The notes beneath the pieces are model-generated. The model saw nothing but the letters and a program-made list of their open reading frames with translations, searched no databases and was not told the origin of the DNA. This document shows, piece after piece, positions 8,686 to 17,805 of a stretch of 64,000 nucleotides of DNA. Positions within the stretch are counted from its first letter, which is position 1, and each line of letters starts with the position of its first letter. The DNA comes from Akkermansiaceae bacterium UBA2367 (GTDB taxonomy: Bacteria > Verrucomicrobiota > Verrucomicrobiia > Verrucomicrobiales > DEV007). Position numbers and translations under genes: made by a program. The DNA lies in contig DDTJ01000108.1 in NCBI GenBank assembly GCA_002344525.1, positions 1 to 64,000 on the forward strand. Direction: 5' to 3'.

Positions 8686-10101
8686 TCAGCCCACGCTGCC
8701 TTCCATCTCCATGTCGATGAGGCGTTTCAGTTCGACGCTGTATTCCATCGGAAACTCGCGGACGAGATCGTTGACAAAGCCGTTCACGCTCAGGCTCATG
8801 GCCTCGCCTTCGCTGAGGCCGCGCTGTTTCATGTAGAAGATCTGATCTTCGCTGACCTGGCTAACGCTGGCCTCGTGCTGGGTGGCGTGGCGATTGCCGC
8901 GCACGGTGATGGCGGGGTAGGTGTCGGTGCGGCTCGTCGCGTTGATGAGGAGGGCGTCGCACTCGGTGTTGTTCTTGCAGCCCTTGAGGTGCCTGGGGAT
9001 GTGGACCTGGCCGCGGTAGGTGGAGCGTCCCGTGCCGACCGAAATGGATTTGGCGACGATGTTCGAGGTGGTCTCGTCGGCGGCATGGATCATCTTCGCC
9101 CCGGTGTCTTGGTGCTGGCCGTCGTTGGCGAGGGCGATGGAGATGACCTCGCCGCGCGCCTTGCGCCCCTTCATGATGACGCCGGGATACTTCATGGTGA
9201 GGCGCGAGCCGATGTTGCAGTCGATCCAGCGGATCTCGGCGTTTTCGTGGGCGAGGCCGCGCTTGGTCACGAGGTTGAAGACGTTGTTCGACCAGTTCTG
9301 CACGGTGATGTACTGGATCTTGGCGTCCTTCATCGCGACGAGTTCGACGACGGCGCTGTGGAGGGTCGCGGTCTCGAACTTGGGCGCGGTGCAGCCCTCC
9401 ATGTAGGTGACCTCGGCGCCTTCGTCGACGAGGATGAGGGTGCGCTCGAATTGGCCGAAGTTCTCCGCGTTGATGCGGAAGTAGGCTTGGAGCGGATGCT
9501 TCACCTTCACTCCCGGAGGCACGTAGATGAAGCTGCCGCCCGAGAAGACGGCGCTGTTCAGGGCGGAGAATTTGTTGTCGCCGGTGGGGATGACCTTGCC
9601 GAACCAAGGGCGGAAGACTTCGGGATGCTCGCGCAGGGCCTCGGTGGAGTTGACGAAGATGACGCCCTCCTTGGTCAGCTCCTCCTTCACGTTGGAGTAG
9701 GCGGCCTCGCTGTCGAACTGGGCCTCGACCCCGGCGAGGTATTTGCGCTCCTTCTCGGGGATGCCGAGGCGCTCGAAGGTCTCCTTCACGTCGTCGGGCA
9801 CCTCGTCCCAGCTCCGGGTGGGACGCTGGCCTTTGGCGAGGTAGTAGCGGATGTGGTCGAAGACGATGTTGTTGAGGTCCTCGCTCGCCCAGTGGGTGGG
9901 CATGGGCTTGTCGTTGAAGACCTTGAGGGCGCGCTTGCGGAACTCGCGAATCCACTCGGCCTCGCCCTTGATGTCGGAGATGTAGTCGATGGTCTTCTCG
10001 GTGAGGCCGTAGCCCGCGTCGTGGGCATAGTCCTCGGGATAGGAGAAGTTCCCCTCGTCCTGGTCGATGCTGACGGCTTCGAGTGTCGCGCTGTCGGTCA
10101 T
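8686..10101 (-). CDS. sufB: Fe-S cluster assembly protein SufB
   Basis: SufB is the cluster-binding scaffold of the SufBC2D complex. The 471-residue product is the normal length and shows family blocks throughout: an N-terminal YGLTEKTIDYIS region, FSGGSFIYVPPGVKV, MEGCTAPKF with the conserved cysteine, and a C-terminal RGNRHATQHEASVSQVSEDQ region. The start ATG at 10101 is the only good candidate and leaves 27 bp after the sufC stop. Its position after fur and sufC on one strand makes operon transcription likely, with control by the Fur-family gene at its head. Confidence 0.97.
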   Translation of the reverse strand: MTDSATLEAVSIDQDEGNFSYPEDYAHDAGYGLTEKTIDYISDIKGEAEWIREFRKRALKVFNDKPMPTHWASEDLNNIVFDHIRYYLAKGQRPTRSWDEVPDDVKETFERLGIPEKERKYLAGVEAQFDSEAAYSNVKEELTKEGVIFVNSTEALREHPEVFRPWFGKVIPTGDNKFSALNSAVFSGGSFIYVPPGVKVKHPLQAYFRINAENFGQFERTLILVDEGAEVTYMEGCTAPKFETATLHSAVVELVAMKDAKIQYITVQNWSNNVFNLVTKRGLAHENAEIRWIDCNIGSRLTMKYPGVIMKGRKARGEVISIALANDGQHQDTGAKMIHAADETTSNIVAKSISVGTGRSTYRGQVHIPRHLKGCKNNTECDALLINATSRTDTYPAITVRGNRHATQHEASVSQVSEDQIFYMKQRGLSEGEAMSLSVNGFVNDLVREFPMEYSVELKRLIDMEMEGSVG

Positions 10102-10128
10102 GTCGAATGTGTTTCCGTTAGGGTCCGC

Positions 10129-10883
<755 letters not shown>

Positions 10884-10887
<4 letters not shown>

Positions 10888-11360
10888 GGAGAAAAAGGGG
10901 ACGGGGAATCAGGGACCGTATTCCGGCATCTCGGACACGCGCCGCAGACCCCGCGGATGGCGACGTGCATTTCCTCGATGCGGCAGCCCGCCGGGAGGGA
11001 CCAGACCGAGGTCGCGTCGGCCCCGCTTTCGAGGCCGATGTCGAAAATCTGCTCGCAGTCGGTGCAGTAGAAATGGGCGTGGGGCTGGAGGTTGGCGCAG
11101 TAGCGGGTGGCCTCGCGGTCGATGTGGACCTGGCGGATCGCCCCGGCCCCGGTGAGGGTCTCGAGGCAGTTGTAAACCGTGGCGAGGGAGATGGAGGGCA
11201 TGCGCTCCTTCGCGCTCACGAAGACCTCGGCGGCGGTGGGGTGGTGGAGCCCGATGTCGGTGAGCACCTCGTAGACGACCTGCCGCTGCTTGGTCATGCG
11301 CAGCCCACCGAAGTCCTCGGGGGACTTCGCTGCGGTCGGTTCTGCGGGGTGGGAGGGCAT
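10884..11360 (-). CDS. Fur/PerR-family regulator heading the suf operon
   Basis: This is a metal-dependent transcription factor of 158 residues. The winged helix runs from about residue 20 (RMTKQRQVVYEVLTDIG) through the recognition region ISLATVYNCLETL. The dimerisation domain follows with HAHFYCTDCEQIFDI and a second cysteine pair in CGACPRC, the structural zinc site typical of PerR-like and many Fur proteins. Two starts are possible, ATG 11360 or ATG 11297; the upstream one adds a 21-residue tail with no conserved feature. It overlaps sufC by four bases, and a PerR-box-like palindrome lies 45 bp upstream, so autoregulation and iron- or peroxide-responsive control of suf are plausible. Whether it senses iron, peroxide or another metal cannot be told from sequence. 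Confidence 0.9.
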
Positions 11361-11404
11361 CTAACAGGTCTTGTCGAGACCCATACGCAAAAGAAGCTTT
11401 AGAT

Positions 11405-11419
11405 CAAGAACTATTCTAA
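11405..11419 (-). promoter_or_regulatory. Candidate Fur/PerR operator
   Basis: On the minus strand the site reads TTAGAATAGTTCTTG, close to the 7-1-7 PerR/Fur consensus of TTAGAAT followed by an inverted half site. A wider TTTAGA-N11-TCTAAA symmetry overlaps it. It lies 45 bp upstream of the fur-like start in an unusually AT-rich patch. Binding is inferred from position and sequence. Confidence 0.4.
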
Positions 11420-11513
11420 ATTGAAGCTTTATTACCGAACTCTTTCGGCGTGGTCGACGGGTTCTGGAGGGAATATTCGGCAGGCTTGGGAAAGGGTCCC
11501 GCGAAGACTCCTC

Positions 11514-11610
11514 TATCCGCGAAAATCCGCGTTTCATCCGTGAAAATTTGCGTTTTCCCTTCCTTTTTGACGCAGATGGCCGCAAATGCCCGCAGATTTT
11601 CGCAGATGGG
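11514..11610. repeat. Inverted arrays of decanucleotide repeats
   Basis: The plus strand carries about four units of ATCCGCG-like heptads spaced to a period of ten (11514-11552). The minus strand carries four more, ATCTGCG plus three bases (11569-11610). The two arrays face each other in the fur-comM intergenic region. Apart from these arrays and the candidate operator, the 364 bp gap shows no gene. Confidence 0.6.
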
Positions 11611-11724
11611 GCGACCGTCCCAAATTCCGGGAGGAGGATACGGAAGAGCAGAGAAATGGTTTTTTGAACAGTTTTTTCTGGGAAAGCAGTTGCAAAACGG
11701 GGAACGGCTGAGGACAGTCCGGGC

Positions 11725-13278
11725 ATGTCACTCACCTGCGTCTATTCCGGGGCCGTCCACGGCGTCAATGCCGTGCCTGTGGAGGTCGAGGTGAACGCCG
11801 CGTCTGCGGGCAATATCGGAATCAAGCTCGTCGGCCTCCCCGACGCGGCAGTGCGCGAGAGCATCGACCGCGTCGTCACCGCGATCAAGAACAGCGGCCT
11901 GCGCTGGCCGGCCAAGCCCATCACCATCAACCTCGCCCCCGCCGACCTGCGCAAGGAGGGCCCCAGCTTCGACCTGCCCATCGCCATCGGCATGGTCTCC
12001 CTCGACCCGGAGCGAAACGGCGCCCTCGGCGACGGGGCCTTGAAAAAATGCGCCATGGCCGGAGAGCTCGCCCTCGATGGACGGGTGCGCCCCATCAAAG
12101 GCATCCTGCCCCTCGCCCTCCAGGCGAAGGAGCAGGGATTGCGGGCCATCTTCGTACCCCGCGAGAACGCGGTCGAGGCCAGCATCGTCGAGGGCATCTA
12201 CGTCTACGGCATCGAGACCCTGCGCGACGCCTACGGGCTCCTCGCCGGAGAGAGCCACATCCAGCCCGAACGACTCGACCGCGAGGCCTTCTTCCGCTCG
12301 AAACGGCAGTATCCCATCGATTTCAACGAGGTGAAGGGCCAAGCCCACGCCAAACGCGCCCTCGAAGTAGCGATGGCGGGCGGGCACAACGCGCTGATGC
12401 TCGGCAGCCCCGGCACGGGCAAGTCCATGCTCGCGAAGCGGCTCGCCACCATCCTCCCGGCCATGACCGAGGTCGAGGCCATCGAGACGACGAAAATCCA
12501 CAGCGTCGCCGGCCTCGTCGATGGGAAAAACAGCTTCCTCGCAACGCGGCCCTTCCGCTCGCCCCACCACACCATCTCCGACGTCGGCCTCCTCGGGGGC
12601 GGCAGCAATCCCGCGCCCGGCGAGGTCAGCCTCGCGCACAACGGCATCCTCTTCCTCGACGAACTGCCCGAGTTCCGCCGATCCACCCTCGAAGTCTTGC
12701 GCCAGCCGCTGGAGGACGGGCAGGTCACGGTCTCGCGGGCGGCGGGAAAGTTCACCTTCCCCAGCCGCTTCAGCCTCGTCGCGGCGATGAACCCCTGCCC
12801 CTGCGGCTACCTCGGCGATCCCGCCCGCGAGTGCCGCTGCTCGCCGAACCAGATCGAGAAATACCGCCAGCGCATCAGCGGCCCCCTCCTCGACCGTATC
12901 GACCTGCACGTCGATGTGCCTGCCGTGGACTACCTCGAGCTGCGCGTCGAGAGCGGGGGCGAGTCCTCCGAGACCATCCGCGAGCGCGTCGAGGAGGCGA
13001 GGCGGGTCCAGCTCGCGCGTTTCACCTCCCATCCCGGCGTCCTCTGCAACGCCGACATGGGCAGCCGCCTCGTCGCCGAATTCTGCGCCCTCGACCCGGC
13101 CGGGGAGCGCACCCTCGCGCAGGCCATGGAGACCCTGCACTTCAGCGCCCGCGCCCACGACCGCATCCTCAAGGTCGCCCGGACCCTCGCCGACCTCGAA
13201 GGCGAACGCGACCTCCGCGAAGTCCACGTTCTGGAGGCGATCCAATACCGCACGCTGGATCGGAATCTGTGGAGGTGA
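11725..13278 (+). CDS. comM: YifB/ComM-family Mg-chelatase-like ATPase
   Basis: ComM is an AAA+ branch-migration helicase that helps integrate foreign DNA during natural transformation in Vibrio and Haemophilus; many bacteria carry it without known competence. The 517-residue product has the usual three parts. An N-terminal S5-like domain begins MSLTCVYSGAVHGVNAVPVEVEV. The central Mg-chelatase-type AAA+ domain has Walker A GSPGTGKSMLAKRL near residue 228 and Walker B GILFLDELPEF near 307. A C-terminal domain carries the FSARAHDRILKVARTLADLEG block. Cysteines in NPCPCGYLGDPARECRC near 355-370 are typical of the family. It is transcribed away from the fur-suf operon and ends near a degenerate REP-like hairpin. 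Confidence 0.95.
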   Translation: MSLTCVYSGAVHGVNAVPVEVEVNAASAGNIGIKLVGLPDAAVRESIDRVVTAIKNSGLRWPAKPITINLAPADLRKEGPSFDLPIAIGMVSLDPERNGALGDGALKKCAMAGELALDGRVRPIKGILPLALQAKEQGLRAIFVPRENAVEASIVEGIYVYGIETLRDAYGLLAGESHIQPERLDREAFFRSKRQYPIDFNEVKGQAHAKRALEVAMAGGHNALMLGSPGTGKSMLAKRLATILPAMTEVEAIETTKIHSVAGLVDGKNSFLATRPFRSPHHTISDVGLLGGGSNPAPGEVSLAHNGILFLDELPEFRRSTLEVLRQPLEDGQVTVSRAAGKFTFPSRFSLVAAMNPCPCGYLGDPARECRCSPNQIEKYRQRISGPLLDRIDLHVDVPAVDYLELRVESGGESSETIRERVEEARRVQLARFTSHPGVLCNADMGSRLVAEFCALDPAGERTLAQAMETLHFSARAHDRILKVARTLADLEGERDLREVHVLEAIQYRTLDRNLWR

Positions 13279-13316
13279 GCCGCACCCTCGACTGGACACG
13301 TCCTTTCGACGCTCGA

Positions 13317-13339
13317 CCGAGGCCAAAGGTCTCGGCTGC
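13317..13339. repeat. Degenerate GC-rich REP-like hairpin
   Basis: An eight-base-pair stem (CCGAGGCC/GGTCTCGG, one G-U pair) closes a three-base loop and is followed by CTGC. The same stem and loop length occur at 59961-59979, where the flanking bases are CTAC (GTAG on the other strand). It lies in the 84 bp between the convergent comM and oppC-like genes. Confidence 0.5.
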
Positions 13340-13362
13340 AGGTTCCGTTCCCGAAGACGCGC

Positions 13363-14283
13363 TCAATCCTTCGAACTCTTCGGATCGAGCGCGTCGCGCA
13401 AACCGTCGCCGAGGAAGTTCAGGCTGAACAAGGTCGCCCCGAAGACGAGCGCCGGATAGATCAAGAGCGCGGGATCGCTGCCCATGAGGTCGGCCCCCTC
13501 CTTGATGAGCGATCCCCAACTCGCGTCCGGCGGCTGCACCCCGAGACTGAGGAAGCTGAGGACGGCCTCCAAGCGCATCACCGCCGGCACCGTCAGGGTC
13601 GTGTAGACGATGACGGGTCCGAGGGTGTTCGGGATGAGGTGGCGGAAGAGGATTCGCCATTGGGAAAGGCCGAGGCTGCGGGCCGCCTCGATGAACTCCT
13701 GCCGCTTCAGCGAAAGCACCTGCCCCCGCACGATGCGCGACATGGTGAGCCATTCCACCGCCCCGATGCAGACGAAGAGGAGCCAGAGCTGGTTCCCGAA
13801 ATAGGTTGTCAGGATGATCACGATGATGATGAAGGGCAGGGCGTAGAGGATGTCGACGACGCGCATCATGGCCGCGTCGATCCGACCGCCGAGGTAGCCC
13901 GAGACCGCGCCGTAGACCACGCCGATGGTGAGGGAGACGAAGGTCGCGAGGAAGCCGACCGCGAGGGAGACGCGACCGCCGTGGAGGATGCGCGAGAACA
14001 CGTCGCGCCCGAGATGGTCGCTGCCGAGGAGGTAGAAGACCTCCACGCCCTCCATCGACTTCGCCGAGGTGAAGGCGGGGAGCGATTGCAGGTCGGGATG
14101 TGTCACGTTCGGATTCGGAATGCCCGGCACCAGCGGCAGAATGAAACTGATGAAGACGATGAACACGGTGAACCAGAGGCTCGCCATGGCGAGATGGTTC
14201 TTCCTCAGACGCAGCCACGCGTCCCGGCCGAGGGAGCTGCCCTTTTCAATCGCGATGGCGTTCTTTGACGTGGCGGCGGGCAT
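13363..14283 (-). CDS. oppC: OppC/DppC-type peptide ABC transporter permease
   Basis: This inner-membrane permease would form the second half of a peptide importer channel. It has an N-terminal OppC-type first membrane segment (LAMASLWFTVFIVFISFI), a periplasmic stretch containing GSDHLGRDVFSRILHGGRVSL, which is diagnostic for DppC/OppC, four further membrane segments and a BPD_transp_1 EAA loop (FIEAARSLGLSQWRIL). The start is taken as ATG 14283 (MPAATSKN, 306 residues), which falls two bases after the oppB stop; a longer frame from 14334 would overlap oppB. The partners oppB and oppA precede it in one operon. No oppD/oppF ATPase genes are present, so the ATPases must be encoded elsewhere. 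Confidence 0.92.
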   Translation of the reverse strand: MPAATSKNAIAIEKGSSLGRDAWLRLRKNHLAMASLWFTVFIVFISFILPLVPGIPNPNVTHPDLQSLPAFTSAKSMEGVEVFYLLGSDHLGRDVFSRILHGGRVSLAVGFLATFVSLTIGVVYGAVSGYLGGRIDAAMMRVVDILYALPFIIIVIILTTYFGNQLWLLFVCIGAVEWLTMSRIVRGQVLSLKRQEFIEAARSLGLSQWRILFRHLIPNTLGPVIVYTTLTVPAVMRLEAVLSFLSLGVQPPDASWGSLIKEGADLMGSDPALLIYPALVFGATLFSLNFLGDGLRDALDPKSSKD

Positions 14284-14287
14284 GGTT

Positions 14288-15214
14288 TCAGCGGGCGGCC
14301 CGCGTTCTCGGATCAAGCCAGGCTTGCAGCACATCGACGAGGAAGTTCATCACGAGGATGAGCACGGCGAAGACCGTCACCGTGCCGTTGATGAGCCAGT
14401 AGTCGCGGTTCGTCGCGGCCTTGATGAAATGCTGCCCCAGCCCCGGCAAGCCGAAGACCGTCTCGACGACGAAGGACCCGCCAATGAGCCCGGCGAGAGC
14501 GGGGCCGAGGAAGGCGACGACGGGGGTGATCCCACCCCGGAAGGCGTGTTTGAAAAGGACCGCGAGAGGCGGCACGCCCTTGGCCTTGGCCGTGCGGATG
14601 AAATCCTGGCTCAGCACGTCGAGCATGGAGCCGCGAGTGAGGCGGGCGATGTAGGCCGAGTAGTAGAGCCCGAGAGTGACCGAGCCGAGAATCCAAGCCG
14701 AGCTGTTCTGCCAGAGGGCGACATCGAACCACCCCAGCTCCAACGCAAAAATCTCCCCGAGAAGCGGCGCGATGACGAAGGTGGGCAAGCAGATCCCGAT
14801 CATGGCGAGGGCCATCAGCGCGTAATCGACAATTGTGTTGCGCTTCGCCGCTGCGAAAACCCCGGCGGGGATGCCGATGGCGAGGGCGATGACGAGGCCG
14901 CAAATGCCGAGCATGAAGGAGACCGGGAAACCCTCGGCGATGACCTCGTTCACGGTGAAGCCCTTGTTCCCGAGCGAGGGGCCGAGATCGCCCCGCGCCA
15001 GCCGCCCCAAGTAGGTCGCGTATTGCACGGGCAAGGGCTTGTCGAAGCCGTAGTTCCGCTTCATCTGCTCGACGAGATGCTCGGGGATCTTCTTTTCGTC
15101 GAGGAAAGGGCCGCCCGGCGCGAGCCGCGCGAGGAAGAAGGTGATCGTGACGATGCAGAGCAGCGCGAAGAGCGACTGCGCGAAGCGGGAGAGGAGGAAG
15201 CGGGCCGTCTCCAT
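14288..15214 (-). CDS. oppB: OppB/DppB-type peptide ABC transporter permease
   Basis: This is the first permease of the peptide importer, 308 residues from ATG 15214 (METARFLLSRFAQSLF). Family blocks are the opening membrane helix, the LGDLGPSL-like motif (here RGDLGPSLGNKGFTVNEVIAEGFP begins at RGDLGPSL), five further membrane segments and the EAA loop DFIRTAKAKGVPPLAVLFKHAF. The frame is open far upstream, but that extension lies antiparallel to conserved oppA codons and is arginine- and proline-rich noise. The ATG overlaps the last base of the oppA stop, so translation is probably coupled. It belongs with oppA and oppC in one minus-strand operon. Confidence 0.93.
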   Translation of the reverse strand: METARFLLSRFAQSLFALLCIVTITFFLARLAPGGPFLDEKKIPEHLVEQMKRNYGFDKPLPVQYATYLGRLARGDLGPSLGNKGFTVNEVIAEGFPVSFMLGICGLVIALAIGIPAGVFAAAKRNTIVDYALMALAMIGICLPTFVIAPLLGEIFALELGWFDVALWQNSSAWILGSVTLGLYYSAYIARLTRGSMLDVLSQDFIRTAKAKGVPPLAVLFKHAFRGGITPVVAFLGPALAGLIGGSFVVETVFGLPGLGQHFIKAATNRDYWLINGTVTVFAVLILVMNFLVDVLQAWLDPRTRAAR

Positions 15215-16890
15215 CACTGCGGCCCTCCTTTCTCCGAAGGCACGAGGCCGATGTGCTTGTAGGGATGGTTGTCGAGCAGGAGCGGATGCCAGTTTCTCAC
15301 ATCGGGGTGGAGGAGGTAGACCCGCGTGTACCAATAGAGCGGCAGCACCGGCATCCCGTCGAGGAGGACGGCCTCGGCCTCGGCCAACTTGGCGAGGCGC
15401 GCGGCGGGATCGCTGAGGCGCGAGCTTTCGCGCAGGAGGCGGTCGTAGTCCGCGTTCGACCAGCCCGTGTTGTTGTTCGAGTCCTTCGTGACCCACATGC
15501 CGAGGAAGGTTTGCGGATCGACGTAGTCGCCGATCCAACCGGCGCGGGCGACGTCGTAGCGCATGTCGAGCACGGTCTGCTGGTAGACCTTCCACTCCTG
15601 GTTCTCGATGCGGACCTTCTCGATGCCGAGGTTCTTCTTCCACATGTCCTGGATGGCCATGGCGATGTTCTTGTGGGCCTCCAAAGTGTTGATGATGATC
15701 ACGAACTCAGGCACATCCTTCCCGCTCGTGTAGCCGGCCTTCTTCAGATAATCCCGGGCTTTTTCCAAATCGTAGCCGACGACCTGCGGCGGGTGGTAGC
15801 CCTCCTCCGACGGCGGGGTGAAGGCGTAGGCCGGCGTCTGGCCTCCGCGGGTGACGTATTTCACGATCACCTCCCGGTCGATGGCCCAGGCGAGGGCGCG
15901 GCGGAAGTCCGCGTTGTCCGTCGGGGACTGCGTCACGTTGCAGCGGTAGAAGTAGGAGCCGTTGTAGGTCTCGATGCGCAGGGGCGAGTTCTCCTGTTTC
16001 CTGTAGGATTCGATTAGGCTCTCCGGCATGGAGTAGGAGAGGTGGATGAGTCCGTTGCGGAAGGCCTTCTCCTCGGTGAAGGGACTTTCGATCGGGTAGA
16101 AGTCGATGCCCTTCAGCTTCACGTTCGCGGCGTCCCAGTAGTGCGGATTGGGCCGCGCCTTGACGTGCGCGTTGATGCGCCATTCGGCGAGCTGGAAGGG
16201 GCCGTTGCCGACGTGGTTGCCGGGCTTCTGCCATTCGGTGTAGTTGTCGGTCATCTTGCCAAATTTCTCGATGGTGCCGCGATGGACCGGCAGCCAGGTG
16301 GTGTGCTTCACGACATCGGGGAAGAAGGGCGCGGGGTTGTCGAGGGTGCAAACGAGTTCGTGGTCGCCCACGGCCTTCACCCCGACCTCGGCGAAATCCT
16401 TGATCTCGCCCCGGTTGAAGGCCTCGGCGTTTTTCAGGAAGTAGAGCATCGAGGCGTAGGGCGCGGCCATCTCCGGATGGAGGATGCGATGGTAGGCGTA
16501 GGTGAAGTCGTGCGCGGTCACAGGGTCGCCGTTCGACCACTTCGCATTCGTTCGCAGGAAGAAGCGCCACTCGGAGAAGTCGGCGTTCGGCTCCCAGCGC
16601 TCCGCCACACCGGGTTCGTGGAGGGTGTCGCTCTCGGGATGGTTGATGACGAGTCCCTCGAAGAGGGCGCGGAGGATGTTGGCGTCGCCCACCGAGGAGA
16701 CGAGATGCGGATCGAGGGCCTTCGGCTCGGCTCCGTTCCCGAGCAGCAGGATCTTTTCGCGAGTCGCCCGCTCGACCCGGCTTTCCTGGCGGCAGGAGGC
16801 GAGGGGCAGCAAGATGAGGAGCAGGAGACTCGACAGGGTCAGGCGAAGCAGCCGACCCTGTCCAGTCCGGTCTGTGCGCGGGCGGAGCAT
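15214..16890 (-). CDS. oppA: Peptide ABC transporter substrate-binding lipoprotein
   Basis: This family-5 extracellular solute-binding protein (SBP_bac_5) of 558 residues would capture oligopeptides in the periplasm. It begins with a lipoprotein signal peptide: a basic N-terminus, a leucine-rich core and a lipobox LASC near residue 33. Typical family stretches follow: GAEPKALDPHLVSSVGDANILRALFEGL near 52, WRFFLRTNAKWSNGDPVTAHDF near 110, and the closing GMPVLPLYWYTRVYLLHPDVRNW near 530. It is the first gene of the oppA-oppB-oppC set, separated from an upstream zeta-toxin-like kinase gene by only 12 bp. The precise substrate (oligopeptide, dipeptide or murein peptide) is not determined by what can be seen. 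Confidence 0.93.
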   Translation of the reverse strand: MLRPRTDRTGQGRLLRLTLSSLLLLILLPLASCRQESRVERATREKILLLGNGAEPKALDPHLVSSVGDANILRALFEGLVINHPESDTLHEPGVAERWEPNADFSEWRFFLRTNAKWSNGDPVTAHDFTYAYHRILHPEMAAPYASMLYFLKNAEAFNRGEIKDFAEVGVKAVGDHELVCTLDNPAPFFPDVVKHTTWLPVHRGTIEKFGKMTDNYTEWQKPGNHVGNGPFQLAEWRINAHVKARPNPHYWDAANVKLKGIDFYPIESPFTEEKAFRNGLIHLSYSMPESLIESYRKQENSPLRIETYNGSYFYRCNVTQSPTDNADFRRALAWAIDREVIVKYVTRGGQTPAYAFTPPSEEGYHPPQVVGYDLEKARDYLKKAGYTSGKDVPEFVIIINTLEAHKNIAMAIQDMWKKNLGIEKVRIENQEWKVYQQTVLDMRYDVARAGWIGDYVDPQTFLGMWVTKDSNNNTGWSNADYDRLLRESSRLSDPAARLAKLAEAEAVLLDGMPVLPLYWYTRVYLLHPDVRNWHPLLLDNHPYKHIGLVPSEKGGPQ

Positions 16891-16902
16891 GGGGGAGATG
16901 CC

Positions 16903-17634
16903 TCAGTCCGCTTTCGCCACTTTTCTCGTCCGCCGCTTCGGTTCCGGCGCAAGCGTCATCTGCGGCGTCACGCGGATGCCCATGCGCTTGTAGTAGTCGA
17001 GCATCTTCGCGGTAGCGACGCGCCCGGCTTCGAGAACGATCGGGGAGGTGTCGGTCGGAATGCTGGGTTTGGGTTCCATGACTTTGAAGGAGGTGAGAAG
17101 TTCGCGCAATTCCGGGATCGAATGACTGCGGTCCGTTGCGATTTCCTGTGGAGGAGGCGTCCAATTCTCCCACACTCCCCATTCGTCCGCAAGGGGCAGG
17201 TAGTCGTCGAGGAGGTGGCGCAGGCTGCGCTCGTATCGGCGCACGATGTCCTCCTGCGGAACGTCGTGCCCGCCGAGGCTCACCCGCAGGCGCACGCGCT
17301 CCACCGCCTGTTGTGCCGACGCGATGATCACGTAGTGCAGGACCACGCGGAAGCCGCGGGCCTTCGCCTCGCGCAACATCCCGACGTAGGTCTTTCCGCT
17401 GAGGGTCGATTCGAGGGCGAAGCTCGCTCCCGTTGCGACCATCGCCCTTGCCTCCTCGATCACGAGACGCCCGGCTTTGAAGGCGCGGAGCGAAGGATCC
17501 AGCGGCGAGAGGCCGCGGGCGATCTCGTCGGCGTTGAGAAAGCGCATCAGTCCGAGGCGGGGCAGCAACTCCTTCGCCAAGGTCGTCTTGCCTGCGCCGT
17601 TGCAGCCACCGATGAGGCAGAGGGTTGGGGTCAT
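16903..17634 (-). CDS. Zeta-toxin-like P-loop kinase
   Basis: This 243-residue P-loop protein begins MTPTLCLIGGCNGAGKTTLAKELL, where GGCNGAGKTT is the Walker A motif. The following FLNADEIARGLSPLDP and FALESTLSGKTY are hallmarks of the zeta-toxin/PezT-like kinase branch. Zeta toxins phosphorylate UDP-N-acetylglucosamine, but chromosomal orphans of this family often have unknown substrates. No epsilon antitoxin-like gene lies on either side, so a toxin-antitoxin role is not supported. The C-terminal 50 residues are basic and include DYYKRMGIRVTPQMTL. Start ATG 17634 places the P-loop near residue 10; the frame allows nine more residues. It is divergent from the GYF_2/AIM24 gene and could be cotranscribed with oppA downstream. 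Confidence 0.8.
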   Translation of the reverse strand: MTPTLCLIGGCNGAGKTTLAKELLPRLGLMRFLNADEIARGLSPLDPSLRAFKAGRLVIEEARAMVATGASFALESTLSGKTYVGMLREAKARGFRVVLHYVIIASAQQAVERVRLRVSLGGHDVPQEDIVRRYERSLRHLLDDYLPLADEWGVWENWTPPPQEIATDRSHSIPELRELLTSFKVMEPKPSIPTDTSPIVLEAGRVATAKMLDYYKRMGIRVTPQMTLAPEPKRRTRKVAKAD

Positions 17635-17805
17635 CTGGATAGAGTTGCGATTCCAGTTCAAATAAACACCTTACTCCACACTGTCAACCACTTCCCCAAC
17701 AATCTTGCGTTTGGACCGCAGACAGGCCGTCGTCCGCCCCTCGACATGGAATTGTCCCGCTTCATGCTTTGCTCGCGACGGTTTGCGCCGTATGATCAGG
17801 GCCAC

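Noticed and set aside
16903..17634. Zeta toxin as part of a toxin-antitoxin module
   Set aside because: No small antitoxin-like gene is adjacent on either strand; only the kinase-like fold is supported.
16042..17805. Long plus-strand frame leading into the GYF_2/AIM24 gene
   Set aside because: It lies opposite oppA and the kinase gene and has no conserved feature before the MKTWHYATANNEQF start at 17806.
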